From UBA4823 sp034436035 (GTDB lineage Bacteria; Chloroflexota; Anaerolineae; Anaerolineales; UBA4823): a stretch of 50,578 nucleotides of DNA. The position numbers and the translations under genes are program-made. Positions 1 to 7,925 of the stretch are shown here, in pieces (the first letter of the stretch is position 1; each line of letters begins with the position of its first letter). The stretch is taken from the NCBI GenBank assembly GCA_034436035.1, contig DAOTVW010000118.1, positions 1-50,578 on the forward strand, written 5' to 3'. The notes below the pieces were generated by a model. The model ran no database searches. It saw only the letters and a list, made by a program, of their open reading frames with translations, and was not told where the DNA came from.

Positions 1-774
1 AATCCATGGGTGAGATTTGCCGTCATCAGCGCAGGGCCGATCACGAACATATTAATCGGGATTATCTTATCAGTTCTGGTCTTCTACCAAGCCGGTGAAC
101 CGCTTCCGAATCGGGTGAAAGTATTAGGTATTGCTCCCGGTTCTCCAGCTGCGCAAGCAGGATTGCAAACCGGCGATATCATCCTGGAAGTACAGGGCAA
201 TAAAGTGGATTCGGTGGATAAGCTGCACGATTTAATCTATCAGCGTTTAGGTGAACCAACCACTTTAGTGTATGAAAGAAATGGAAAGAATTTTTCTACC
301 ACACTTACTCCTCGCAATCCACCTCCACCTGATCAAGGTGCAATTGGGATCCTAATGGGGGTGGATACACGCCCAACAACGGTGATTAAAGCAATCCCAC
401 GTGGTGTACAGGCTTCATTCAATTATGTTGCCATGTTGTTTTCGCTGCCGAAAATGCTTATGACAAAGCAAATTTCACCGGAAATGGCACGCCCGGTTGG
501 TTATAAAGGCATGTATGATATCTACCAACAAGTTCAAGACCCCTTTTCATTTTTCACCATGATCACGATGTCTTTAGGTGTGCTCAACCTATTCCCGATC
601 CCTGCCTTAGATGGTGGGCGTCTCTTATTCACCAGCTTCGAAATCATCACCCGCCGGCGCCTTCCACCAAAATATGAAAACGCTATCCACATGGTAGGTT
701 TTGTTTTGTTACTGGCATTATTGGTCTATATCAATATCATGGATTTTGTTTCACCCGTTAAATTACCATTCTAA
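1..774 (+). CDS. rseP: Site-2 zinc metalloprotease RseP/M50 family, 3' part (5' end outside window)
   Basis: This is the C-terminal part of an intramembrane M50 protease that cleaves membrane-bound regulators. The frame is open from base 1, so the gene starts upstream and the HExxH zinc site is not in the window. The segment AGPITN resembles the conserved region after the first catalytic helix. A PDZ domain follows at about residues 35-95 of the visible part (LGIAPGSPAAQAGL, GDIILEVQG). Near the end, NLFPIPALDGGRLL matches the second conserved M50 motif, which contains the third zinc ligand Asp, followed by a last membrane helix. The HEAT-repeat gene begins 12 bases after the stop codon, so the two are probably co-transcribed. 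The family call is firm; the substrate is unknown. Confidence 0.9.
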   Translation, partial: NPWVRFAVISAGPITNILIGIILSVLVFYQAGEPLPNRVKVLGIAPGSPAAQAGLQTGDIILEVQGNKVDSVDKLHDLIYQRLGEPTTLVYERNGKNFSTTLTPRNPPPPDQGAIGILMGVDTRPTTVIKAIPRGVQASFNYVAMLFSLPKMLMTKQISPEMARPVGYKGMYDIYQQVQDPFSFFTMITMSLGVLNLFPIPALDGGRLLFTSFEIITRRRLPPKYENAIHMVGFVLLLALLVYINIMDFVSPVKLPF

Positions 775-786
775 GAGAGCAAATAG

Positions 787-1833
787 ATGAATAAGAAGAT
801 AACTATTAACGAATTAATTAATACTTTGCTCGATACTGAAAACCCAGTTCAAGCAAAATATATCTATCGCTTATCCGATCTTAGCGATAGCGATTTAGCA
901 AAAATCAAAAAGATTTGGCATAAAATTCCCGACTGGCGTCGCCAAGCTTTATTAGAAGATACAGAACTGATGGCAGCAGATGATACCTTACTTTCATTTA
1001 CCGCTTTAGGTAAATTCGCCCTCGAGGATCCCAACGAACATGTCCGCGCCTTAGCAATTCGTAACTTATGGGAAAGCGAGGATACAACCATCATCCCAAA
1101 ATTGTTAGAGATGCTCATGTCCGATAATTCCGAAGAGGTGCGGGCGAATGCTGCCACTTCACTTGGGCAGTTTGTTTATCTAGGTGAAATAGAGGAGTTA
1201 AAGGAAAAAATCCTTCACGAGATTGAGGAGAAATTAATTTCTGTCTATCGTGGCAACGATACACTGTTAGTTCGCCGGCGGGCATTGGAGGCTCTCGGAT
1301 TTTCAAGCCGCCCAGAAGTAGACGAATTTCTCGATGAAGCATATCATTCAGGCAACCGCGATCTACTCGTCAGCGCTTTATTTGCCATGGGACGCTCAGC
1401 AAACTCGGTCTGGCTTCCATATGTAGAAAAGATGCTGGATCACAAGGATGCTGAAGTCCGTATGGAGGCAGCCCGGGCAGCCGGCGGTTTAGAAGCAAAA
1501 TCGTGCCGAGATTTATTGTTCAAATTGGTTAATGACGATGACGAGAATGTCCGTCAAGCGGCAATCTGGTCCCTTTCGGAAATAGGCGGAGAGGATGTTC
1601 AAGACCTTTTCATGGAACTGTACAATAACACAGAGGACGATGAGGAGCTCAATTTCCTTGAAGATGCCCTAGATAATTTAGCGTTTACCAATGATGTTGG
1701 TTTTTTCACCCTCATGGATATTGATGAAGAAGGGCATCTTCATTATCAGGAGGATGAAGCAGAAGACGATATATTTGATGATGAAGATCTCGACGATTTA
1801 CTCGATCTCCATCTTGATGATGACGATGAATAA
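787..1833 (+). CDS. HEAT-repeat protein with a strongly acidic C-terminal tail
   Basis: A soluble protein of 348 residues with no signal peptide. From about residue 70 to 285 it is built of helical HEAT/PBS-lyase-like repeats, for example DPNEHVRALAIRNLWES, NSEEVRANAATSLGQF, DAEVRMEAARAAGGL and DENVRQAAIWSLSEIG. Such repeats form a curved scaffold for protein binding and do not point to an enzymatic activity. The last 45 residues are mostly Asp and Glu, giving a highly charged tail that might mimic nucleic acid or bind basic partners; that is inference. The gene lies between the M50 protease and a secreted peptidase-like gene on the same strand with short gaps, suggesting one transcript. The exact function is unknown. 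Confidence 0.8.
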   Translation: MNKKITINELINTLLDTENPVQAKYIYRLSDLSDSDLAKIKKIWHKIPDWRRQALLEDTELMAADDTLLSFTALGKFALEDPNEHVRALAIRNLWESEDTTIIPKLLEMLMSDNSEEVRANAATSLGQFVYLGEIEELKEKILHEIEEKLISVYRGNDTLLVRRRALEALGFSSRPEVDEFLDEAYHSGNRDLLVSALFAMGRSANSVWLPYVEKMLDHKDAEVRMEAARAAGGLEAKSCRDLLFKLVNDDDENVRQAAIWSLSEIGGEDVQDLFMELYNNTEDDEELNFLEDALDNLAFTNDVGFFTLMDIDEEGHLHYQEDEAEDDIFDDEDLDDLLDLHLDDDDE

Positions 1834-1859
1834 TACAGGATATTAATTTCCCTTTTGAA

Positions 1860-3068
1860 ATGCAGCGTAAACTATTAAGCTTGGTCGTTTTACTTATATG
1901 CTTGATGCAATTCGCTGCTCAACCAGCTCTCTCCCAAACCCTCTCCATTGAATTACACTCCGAAACATCCTATGAATTTGAAAGGATGATTAATTTTCAA
2001 GGAAAAATCACACCTCCTTTACCCATAAAACAAGCTAATTTATTGATAAAAACAAACAATACAGAGATCATTAAAACCCCTATTAAGATAGACAAAGAAC
2101 AGAAATTTACACAGCCTTTTGATCTCGGCTCTAACCCTATCTTGCCTTTTTCCATCATTGAATATTGGGTTGAAGTGGAATTAAACGATGGCACAAACCT
2201 GACCTCACCAACCGATGAATTGCGCTATCTGGATAACAGAAAAGGCTGGGAAACCACATCCATGGACACTTTCCTGATCCATTTTCGAGATAAGCGACTC
2301 GATGTGGAGAATACGGTGATTCCTGTTTTGCAGCAAGCAATCCAGAAAATCCAGACGATTTTGCCAGCCCCGTCCATACCACCTGTTGACATTTACATCT
2401 ATAATTCTCCCGGCGATCTCAGAGAAGCATACCCATTAAGCCAAGCCAACTGGATGGCTGCCCATGTTGAACCGCGAGCACATGTAATCCTGCTTTCCTT
2501 ATCGAACCCGGCAGATGAAATTGTGCAATTAAAACGGCAAATCCCCCACGAATTAATGCACATCATCCTCTGGCAATTATCTCCCGAGAGTTATAACCAG
2601 CTCCCAGTTTGGTTGAACGAAGGGTTGGCGACCTCTGCTGAATTATCACCCAATCCTGAATATTATTCCATTTTACAAAATGCCGTGCATGACCATTCTT
2701 TGCTTGATTTCGCAGATATGTGTACCAGTTTCCCTCAAGATATTAGTAATGTATATCTTGCCTATGCGCAGTCTGGTGACTTCGTCCAATTCTTAATCCA
2801 CTCCTATGGTTCTCAAAAATTAATCCCATTAATCCATGCCTACCAAAATGCAAAGGACTGCGTAGCCCCTCTTCAAACAACATATGGGTTAACTCTCACT
2901 GATCTAACCCAAAAATGGTTGAAAGAGCAATACGGTGTCGTTCCGCTGAATTTCGTCTTCAATAATTTTGCACCCTGGTTAGCAGTTTTAACCATTATTT
3001 TGCTTATCCCATTCCTTTTGTCATCGACTTTATTCCAGCATCACCGCCATTCACAGGAGGAACCATGA
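1860..3068 (+). CDS. Secreted, membrane-anchored peptidase MA-like (gluzincin) protein
   Basis: A 402-residue exported protein. It has an N-terminal signal peptide (hydrophobic residues 5-20, likely cleavage near ALSQ), a beta-rich N-terminal region, a gluzincin catalytic core and a C-terminal membrane helix (about 370-390). Zinc-site residues are visible as HELMH at 230-234 and the downstream glutamate E254 in WLNEG, the spacing expected for peptidase MA-like proteases. The active site would face outside the membrane. Its stop codon overlaps the acylphosphatase start (ATGA). The family is a moderately sure call from the motif; the substrate cannot be read from the sequence. Confidence 0.75.
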   Translation: MQRKLLSLVVLLICLMQFAAQPALSQTLSIELHSETSYEFERMINFQGKITPPLPIKQANLLIKTNNTEIIKTPIKIDKEQKFTQPFDLGSNPILPFSIIEYWVEVELNDGTNLTSPTDELRYLDNRKGWETTSMDTFLIHFRDKRLDVENTVIPVLQQAIQKIQTILPAPSIPPVDIYIYNSPGDLREAYPLSQANWMAAHVEPRAHVILLSLSNPADEIVQLKRQIPHELMHIILWQLSPESYNQLPVWLNEGLATSAELSPNPEYYSILQNAVHDHSLLDFADMCTSFPQDISNVYLAYAQSGDFVQFLIHSYGSQKLIPLIHAYQNAKDCVAPLQTTYGLTLTDLTQKWLKEQYGVVPLNFVFNNFAPWLAVLTIILLIPFLLSSTLFQHHRHSQEEP

Positions 3069-3358
3069 CGGAAGAAACAAATGCCCGCTTGCACGCCCTC
3101 GTTGAAGGTGTTGTTCAAGGTGTCGGTTTTCGGATGTTTGTCCAAAGACAGGCTGCCCAACTTAATCTAACCGGCTGGGTTCGCAATACTTGGGAAGGAA
3201 ACGTTGAGGTGGTTGCCGAAGGAAAACGGGAACAATTAGAGCAATTGTTAACCGCCCTCAAAATCGGACCTCGTTCGGCGCATGTCACGAATGTAAAATT
3301 CGTTTGGTTACCAGCAAATGGCGAATTCCCTGATTTTCGCGTTCGATCCACTGCATAA
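3065..3358 (+). CDS. acyP: Acylphosphatase
   Basis: A small 97-residue enzyme that hydrolyses acyl phosphates to carboxylate and phosphate in the cytoplasm. The signature VEGVVQGVGFR spans residues 13-23, and the catalytic pair is R23 plus N41 in GWVRN, the canonical positions of the family. Length is normal. The start overlaps the upstream peptidase stop by four bases (ATGA), indicating translational coupling. The next gene, radC, converges from the other strand four bases after the stop. Confidence 0.95.
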   Translation: MTEETNARLHALVEGVVQGVGFRMFVQRQAAQLNLTGWVRNTWEGNVEVVAEGKREQLEQLLTALKIGPRSAHVTNVKFVWLPANGEFPDFRVRSTA

Positions 3359-3362
3359 AAAA

Positions 3363-4061
3363 TTATGTAAAGGCTAAACCTCGTTCTTTGAGGGATGCAT
3401 AACGATTACGACCAACGATAATATGATCTAAAACCTGAATATCCAGCAACTGTCCTGCCTGGATGATGGCGCGGGTTAATGCAACATCATCAGCGCTCGG
3501 CGTAGGATCACCGCTAGGATGATTGTGCACCACAATAATTGCCGCGGCATTTAGACGAATTGCTTCGCGGAAAAGCTCTCCAATCCGCACCTGGGCAGAG
3601 TTTAGAGATCCCCGCACAATCGGCTTTATTTCTAAAACATGATTGCGGGTATCAAGGATAAGAACCCGCAGCTCTTCTTGTTCTAACCCGCTCATTTCAT
3701 AATCTACCAAAACAAAAGCATCTTGCGGGCTTTGAATAACAGGACGTTCATCCGATTCAAGGCGCATACGGTTGCCCAATTCCAAAGCAGCTTTTATTTG
3801 GGCTGCTTTTGCAACACCCACTCCTCGTTGATCACTCAATTCCATAAAAGAAGCACGATGCAGTCCAATAATTCCATGAAAATCTCTCAACAAGCGCTGC
3901 CCAACCTGTAATGCATTTTCACCAGTTACACCCGTGCGCAGCAAAATTGCCAATAGCTCTGAATTACTCAATGCGCTTGCACCACGTTCCGCCAATCGTT
4001 CCCTTGGGCGGTCCGATTTTGGAATATCAGTGATACGAAAAATTACCCCAGAATCAACCAT
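3363..4061 (-). CDS. radC: RadC/UPF0758 JAMM-domain protein
   Basis: A RadC-family protein with an N-terminal helix-hairpin-helix-like segment (about residues 30-95, including LSNSELLAILLRTG and GVGVAKAAQI) and a C-terminal JAB/JAMM metalloprotease-fold domain with the zinc motif HNHPSGDPTPSADD. The family was historically linked to DNA repair, but its biochemical role is not settled. I chose the ATG at 4061 because AAGGAG lies six bases upstream; the in-frame ATG at 4085 has no ribosome site. The gene diverges from the TM/zinc-ribbon gene, and an interrupted palindrome lies between them. Confidence 0.9.
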   Translation of the reverse strand: MVDSGVIFRITDIPKSDRPRERLAERGASALSNSELLAILLRTGVTGENALQVGQRLLRDFHGIIGLHRASFMELSDQRGVGVAKAAQIKAALELGNRMRLESDERPVIQSPQDAFVLVDYEMSGLEQEELRVLILDTRNHVLEIKPIVRGSLNSAQVRIGELFREAIRLNAAAIIVVHNHPSGDPTPSADDVALTRAIIQAGQLLDIQVLDHIIVGRNRYASLKERGLAFT

Positions 4062-4086
4062 ATCCTTCTCCTTGTTCAATGGCATA

Positions 4087-4102
4087 AAAACTGCACAGTT
4101 TT
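4087..4102. promoter_or_regulatory. Interrupted palindrome between divergent radC and zinc-ribbon gene
   Basis: AAAACTG and CAGTTTT form 7-bp inverted arms around a 2-bp centre, just upstream of radC and about 30 bp before the -10 element of the divergent gene. Position and symmetry fit an operator. It does not match the LexA consensus types I know, so the regulator is unknown. Confidence 0.3.
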
Positions 4103-4131
4103 GATTGTCGGCTCTGATAAAATAGCTTTCA

Positions 4132-4140
4132 TGCTATAAT
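4132..4140 (+). promoter_or_regulatory. Extended -10 promoter of the TM/zinc-ribbon gene
   Basis: A perfect TATAAT at 4135-4140 is preceded by TGC, forming an extended -10 element. No good -35 is visible, as is usual for extended -10 promoters. The start codon follows 20 bases later, with AGAGG as the probable ribosome site. Confidence 0.6.
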
Positions 4141-4160
4141 CGCTTCAAGAGGTATCTCTC

Positions 4161-4670
4161 ATGAATTTGGATGCAAATAGTTTTCGCAATCTTATCCTCA
4201 TCCTCACCGCTTGGGGAGGGGCATTCATTGCAGCCTTGTGGCTCAGTTTGGTAATCTGGACTTATCGAGACATCCGCCATCGAACCCATGATCCATTAGC
4301 GCGTATTCTAGCCATTCTAGTGGTTGCGATATTATTCTTACCCGGCATCGTCATTTATCTTATTCTCAGACCATCTAACACGCTTGAAGAAGAATACCAA
4401 CAATCCTTGGAGGAAGAAGCGTTGCTGCAAGCGATTGAAGAGCCAGAACTTTGTCCAGGCTGTGGACGAAAAGTGAAAGAAGACTGGCTCGTTTGTCCAA
4501 GCTGTCACACCCGGTTGAAAAAAGCATGTCACCATTGTGGCAAACTACTCGAATTATCCTGGAACCTTTGTCCATATTGTGCCACACCAGCACCAGGAAT
4601 GCGCCGCGAGAGCGTTTCCATCGATGAGGTTATCCGTCCAGTCGAAACGCAAGTTGACGAGCAACCTTAA
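4161..4670 (+). CDS. Membrane protein with PLDc_N-like helices and double zinc ribbon
   Basis: A 169-residue protein with two membrane helices (about residues 10-32 and 47-67), the second ending in LPGIVIYLILRP, as in phospholipase D N-terminal-like membrane segments. A glutamate-rich linker leads to a cytoplasmic double zinc ribbon: CPGC and CPSC (about 97-117), then CHHC and CPYC (about 123-140). Four CxxC knuckles suggest two zinc ions and a protein- or nucleic-acid-binding module tethered to the membrane. Its stop codon shares the palindrome TTAA with the convergent pyrG stop. Function unknown. Confidence 0.75.
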   Translation: MNLDANSFRNLILILTAWGGAFIAALWLSLVIWTYRDIRHRTHDPLARILAILVVAILFLPGIVIYLILRPSNTLEEEYQQSLEEEALLQAIEEPELCPGCGRKVKEDWLVCPSCHTRLKKACHHCGKLLELSWNLCPYCATPAPGMRRESVSIDEVIRPVETQVDEQP

Positions 4671-6340
4671 TCCTCATTTGCAGAGTTCATCTCCAACTCA
4701 CCTGATTTTTCATCCGCCCTTTCTTTGACAGCGCGTATAAATCCGACAAATAAAGGATGAGGTCGATTCGGACGGGATAAGAACTCAGGATGAAATTGGG
4801 TACCAACCATAAACGGATGATCTTGGATCTCAGCAATTTCGACCAATCTTCCATCTGGCGACAAACCAGAAAATACCATGCCGGCGTTCTGGAATACTTC
4901 TCGATAAGCGTTATTGAATTCAAAACGATGACGATGCCTTTCGTAAACGATTTTATCTTGAGTAAATTCGGCGTATGCTGAAGCTGCTTTTGTACCTGGT
5001 ATCAATTTACATGGGTACAAACCCAACCGCATCGTTCCACCCATATCGGCGATATCCCGCTGGTCTGGCATTAGATCGATCACCGGCTGTAAAGTAGACC
5101 GATCAAATTCGGTTGAATTTACTTGATCGGTGCCATAAACATAACGCCCGAACTCCACCACCATCAATTGCATACCCAGACACAAACCGAGGTAAGGGAT
5201 TTTATTTTCACGAGCATAGCGCGCCGCTTGGATTTTTCCTTCCGTTCCGCGGCTGCCAAAACCACCAGGGATAATAATGCCATCCGCCGATTTCACCACA
5301 TCCCAGCCCTTCCCTTTCTCGAGATCTGAGGAATGGACCCAGGCTAAGTCTACTTCCACACCAACATGAAGAGCCGCATGTTTTAACGCCTCACGCACGC
5401 TCATATAAGCGTCATGTAATTCTACATATTTCCCCACCAAAGCCACTTTTACCACCGGTTTCGGTTGTTTTACTTTTGCGATTAATGTTTCCCACTCACT
5501 CCAATCTGGTTTTTGACGGGCTTTCAGTCCAAGCCGGTTCAGGACATAATCCCCAGCTCCCATCTTTTCCAAGATTAGTGGAACTTCATACAGGATTGGA
5601 GTGGTGACCATTGGAAAGATAGCTTTCCGCTCCACGTCACAAAATAGCGCTATTTTTTCGCAAATGCCATCTTCCAGTGGGTAATCGGATCTTGGCACGA
5701 TGATATCCGGAGAGATACCAATCGATCGCAATTCACGGACAGAATGTTGGGTGGGTTTTGTTTTGAGCTCACTGGTCGCACCAATGTAAGGCAACCAGGT
5801 GACATGAATATAAAGGCTATTTTCTCTTCCCAAATCGGTACGCATTTGGCGAATCGCCTCCAAGAACGGAAGCGATTCGATATCTCCTACCGTACCTCCA
5901 ATTTCAACTAATACAATCTCTGCTCCCGTTGTTTTTGCCACTAAACCAATCCGTCGCTTGATTTCATTCGTGATATGCGGGATGACCTGAATCGTACCGC
6001 CAAGAAAATCTCCCCGTCTTTCTTTGGTGATAATTTCCGCATACACTTGGCCCGTAGTCACGTTGCAAACCCGATTAAGGCGCACGTCAATAAATCGCTC
6101 ATAGTGACCTAAATCTAAATCGGTCTCGGCACCATCATCGAGGACAAATACTTCACCATGTTGATAGGGGCTCATCGTCCCCGGGTCTACATTTATGTAT
6201 GGGTCTAATTTCTGAACCGCCACTTTAAAACCGCGTTCCTTTAACAATCTTCCCAGAGCAGCTGCAGTGACACCTTTTCCAACCGAACTGACAACCCCCC
6301 CGGTAAAAAAGATATATTTTGTTTGGGATAATTCTTCCAT
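4667..6340 (-). CDS. pyrG: CTP synthase
   Basis: CTP synthase aminates UTP to CTP using ATP and glutamine, the last step of pyrimidine nucleotide synthesis. At 557 residues it is full length. The N-terminal synthetase domain begins with the diagnostic GGVVSSVGKGV P-loop and contains LDPYINVDPGTMSPYQHGEV. The C-terminal class I glutamine amidotransferase domain (about 295-540) carries the nucleophile motif GLCLGMQ and a downstream His-Pro-Glu (FHPEF). The gene lies downstream of the Roadblock gene on the same strand, separated by a strong terminator-like hairpin, so it probably has its own promoter. Confidence 0.98.
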   Translation of the reverse strand: MEELSQTKYIFFTGGVVSSVGKGVTAAALGRLLKERGFKVAVQKLDPYINVDPGTMSPYQHGEVFVLDDGAETDLDLGHYERFIDVRLNRVCNVTTGQVYAEIITKERRGDFLGGTIQVIPHITNEIKRRIGLVAKTTGAEIVLVEIGGTVGDIESLPFLEAIRQMRTDLGRENSLYIHVTWLPYIGATSELKTKPTQHSVRELRSIGISPDIIVPRSDYPLEDGICEKIALFCDVERKAIFPMVTTPILYEVPLILEKMGAGDYVLNRLGLKARQKPDWSEWETLIAKVKQPKPVVKVALVGKYVELHDAYMSVREALKHAALHVGVEVDLAWVHSSDLEKGKGWDVVKSADGIIIPGGFGSRGTEGKIQAARYARENKIPYLGLCLGMQLMVVEFGRYVYGTDQVNSTEFDRSTLQPVIDLMPDQRDIADMGGTMRLGLYPCKLIPGTKAASAYAEFTQDKIVYERHRHRFEFNNAYREVFQNAGMVFSGLSPDGRLVEIAEIQDHPFMVGTQFHPEFLSRPNRPHPLFVGFIRAVKERADEKSGELEMNSANED

Positions 6341-6368
6341 AATACCTCCATTTACAAATTACAAAAGT

Positions 6369-6404
6369 CGTGGGGAGAAAGCCATTTAGGCATTTCTCCC
6401 CACG
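6369..6404 (-). terminator. Hairpin between the Roadblock gene and pyrG
   Basis: The 12-base arms CGTGGGGAGAAA and TTTCTCCCCACG are exactly complementary, and an inner GCC/GGC pair extends the stem to 15 bp with one bulged A. In the minus direction the stem is followed by ACTTTTG, a short U-rich tail, fitting a terminator after the Roadblock gene. On the plus side it is followed by a TTTTT run within 8 bases, so it may act in both directions. Confidence 0.7.
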
Positions 6405-6433
6405 CTGTTATTTTTAAAAGCAGTCAAGCCCAT

Positions 6434-6808
6434 TCATTCCACTAATCGCTCCAAATCTCGCACGGCACGCTGTAATTCGAGAAAAATCAAGCCCAATTTC
6501 GCATTATTCCGCGCCAATGCCGATAAAACCGCTGAATTGCCAATGGATGTCAATATCACAAACCCATTAGTTCCATGGATATAAATTTGTTCTAACTTTC
6601 CCCGATTTAATTCTTCGGCGATTCGTTCCCCTAATCCGATCATGGCAGCAGACATGGCAGATAAACGATCTTCTTCTACATCTGCAGGCAAAGCAGAAGC
6701 GATAATTAAACCATCCGTGGAAACCACAGCGGAAGCTTCAATTTCCGGGGAATTCATTTGCATTTCCCGTAATCGTGCAACAATCAGCTCGGTTCTCGTC
6801 TGTGCCAT
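6434..6808 (-). CDS. Roadblock/LC7 domain protein
   Basis: A 124-residue single-domain Roadblock/LC7 protein. The family fold is visible in the alternating pattern IEASAVVSTDGLIIASALP, a central helix with EDRLSAMSAAMIGLGERIAEEL, and strands IYIHGTNGFVILTSI and VLSALARNNAKLGLIFLEL. Bacterial members commonly act with small GTPases of the MglA type in polarity or signalling, but no GTPase gene lies nearby. The gene is likely monocistronic, being followed by a strong hairpin and preceded by the repeat island. Confidence 0.85.
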   Translation of the reverse strand: MAQTRTELIVARLREMQMNSPEIEASAVVSTDGLIIASALPADVEEDRLSAMSAAMIGLGERIAEELNRGKLEQIYIHGTNGFVILTSIGNSAVLSALARNNAKLGLIFLELQRAVRDLERLVE

Positions 6809-6857
6809 GTTTCACCTTATGATTAAGAGTTTACCACACATAACAAAGGTTTGCAAA

Positions 6858-6880
6858 AAGGTGACCAATTCGCTGAACAA
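6858..6880. repeat. 23-bp IS-end-like motif, copy A
   Basis: A motif starting AAGGTGAC and ending TGAACAA that matches the copy at 7846-7868 at 19 of 23 positions, in the same orientation. It is preceded by AAAGGTTTGCAAAA, which resembles the sequence just after the other copy. It borders the repeat island on the Roadblock side. Confidence 0.5.
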
Positions 6881-6897
6881 CAACATTAGCTGATTTA

Positions 6898-7543
6898 AGA
6901 CCTGACAGGTTTCCGAGAATCCATCTCATAATCGCACCTGCATCTGCACGAACACCATGATGTACGCAGGTCGTGATGAAACCTGTCAGGTCTGCAAGGG
7001 TCGCCGTGAAATATCCGAAAGGTGAAAGCAGAGATGATTTTCCGGCTTCCCCAACCTGGCCGAAGAGGATAACTGATCTAAGACCTGACAGGTTTCTGAG
7101 AATCCATTTCATATTCGCGCCTGCATCCGCATGAACACCATGATGTACACAGCTCATGATGAAACCTGTCAGGTCTGCCGGAGGCACTGCAAAATATCCG
7201 AGGGGTAAAACTGGAGATAGTTTTCCGGCCTCCCCAACCTGTCCGAAGAACCTAATTAATCTAAGACCTGACAGGTTTCCGAGAATCCATTTCATATTCG
7301 CGCCTGCATCTGCACGAACACAATAATGTACATATGTCGTGATGAAACCTGTCAGGTCTGCGAGGGACGCCGCGAAATATTCGAGGGGTGAAAGCGGAAT
7401 AGTTTTTCCTGTCTCCCCAATCTATTCGACGAAAGCAAACTAATCTAAGACCTGACAGGTTTTTCAAAATCCATCCCACACACGCACCTATGCCCTCGCA
7501 AGCATCATGATGGACATACGTCATGATGAAACCTGTCAGGTCT
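6898..7543. repeat. Four-copy tandem array of a 183-bp unit with 96-bp inverted-repeat modules
   Basis: Four modules at 6898-6993, 7081-7176, 7264-7359 and 7448-7543, each exactly 96 bp, begin with AGACCTGACAGGTTT and end with AAACCTGTCAGGTCT. The arms are perfect reverse complements, and each arm contains its own small dyad, ACCTG-N-CAGGT. Start-to-start spacing is 183, 183 and 184 bp. The 87-bp spacers are also related in sequence (a recurring segment TTTTCCGGCTTCCCCAACCT and variants), so the whole 183-bp unit was duplicated. The centres are more diverged than the arms, which suggests that the arms are under selection or were recently homogenised. No CRISPR-type spacers are present. Confidence 0.9.
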
Positions 7544-7546
7544 TAA

Positions 7547-7821
7547 TTCATCTAGCTCTTCGATAAAATGGCAAACATTGTAACCTTGATAGATGGTTTT
7601 AGCTAAAGTAATGATCTGCTACCAAATGTCATCCGAAATACGGTTAGCCGGGGATTTACCACGATTGCCATGTCCCAGAGCTGCCACTACTCTCTCCCGA
7701 TAAGCCGCAACCAAACGACGAAAATAACGTACAGATATGCCTAGCAAATCGGCCGCGGTCCTAGCGTTTATCTTTTTGCTTCGTAGTCAATCACCATTTT
7801 CAATTTGTGTTGTTCTTTCAT
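7547..7821 (-). pseudogene. Decayed transposase N-terminus (HTH, ISNCY/IS481-like)
   Basis: Conceptual translation on the minus strand from the ATG at 7821 (AAAGGTGAT upstream) gives MKEQHKLKMVIDYEAK. A one-base frameshift in an A-run follows, then INARTAADLLGISVRYFRRL, a helix-turn-helix, and HGNRGKSPANRISDDIW, stop, QIITLAKTIYQGYN and FIEELDE. This is the typical beginning of an IS transposase whose DDE catalytic domain would follow; here it is missing, because the reading runs directly into the 183-bp repeat array. One frameshift, one nonsense codon and a 3' truncation make it clearly dead. The exact IS family is uncertain. Confidence 0.75.
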
Positions 7822-7845
7822 TCTCAATATCACCTTTGTTTCCAT

Positions 7846-7868
7846 AAGGTGACATTTTCGGTGAACAA
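7846..7868. repeat. 23-bp IS-end-like motif, copy B
   Basis: The second copy of the 23-bp motif (AAGGTGAC, then TTTTCGGTGAACAA) lies 24 bp upstream of the transposase remnant start, where the left end of the insertion sequence would be expected. Its partner at 6858-6880 is in the same rather than the inverted orientation, so the pair is not a simple set of terminal inverted repeats. Confidence 0.5.
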
Positions 7869-7880
7869 TAAAAGGCTGCA

Positions 7881-7898
7881 AAAAGGTTGCAACCTTTT
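7881..7898. repeat. 18-bp perfect palindrome
   Basis: AAAAGGTTGCAACCTTTT is perfectly self-complementary and lies 28 bp before the start of the next gene. It could be an operator, a repeat-family member or a relic of the mobile element. The shorter AAAGGCTGCAAAA just before it echoes the left half. Confidence 0.6.
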
Positions 7899-7925
7899 AA
7901 TCTCCATGTTAAACTATAGGTTCGT

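Noticed and set aside
6831..7295. Minus-strand frame encoding a 61-residue tandem-repeat protein across the 183-bp array
   Set aside because: 183 is divisible by three, so any open frame repeats. The fourth unit shifts the frame (184 bp), there is no convincing ribosome site, and the conserved parts are the DNA dyads, not a protein pattern.
6898..7543. CRISPR array
   Set aside because: The repeated arms are 15 bp in alternating orientation with 66- and 87-bp related interiors, not short identical repeats with unique spacers, and no cas genes are nearby.
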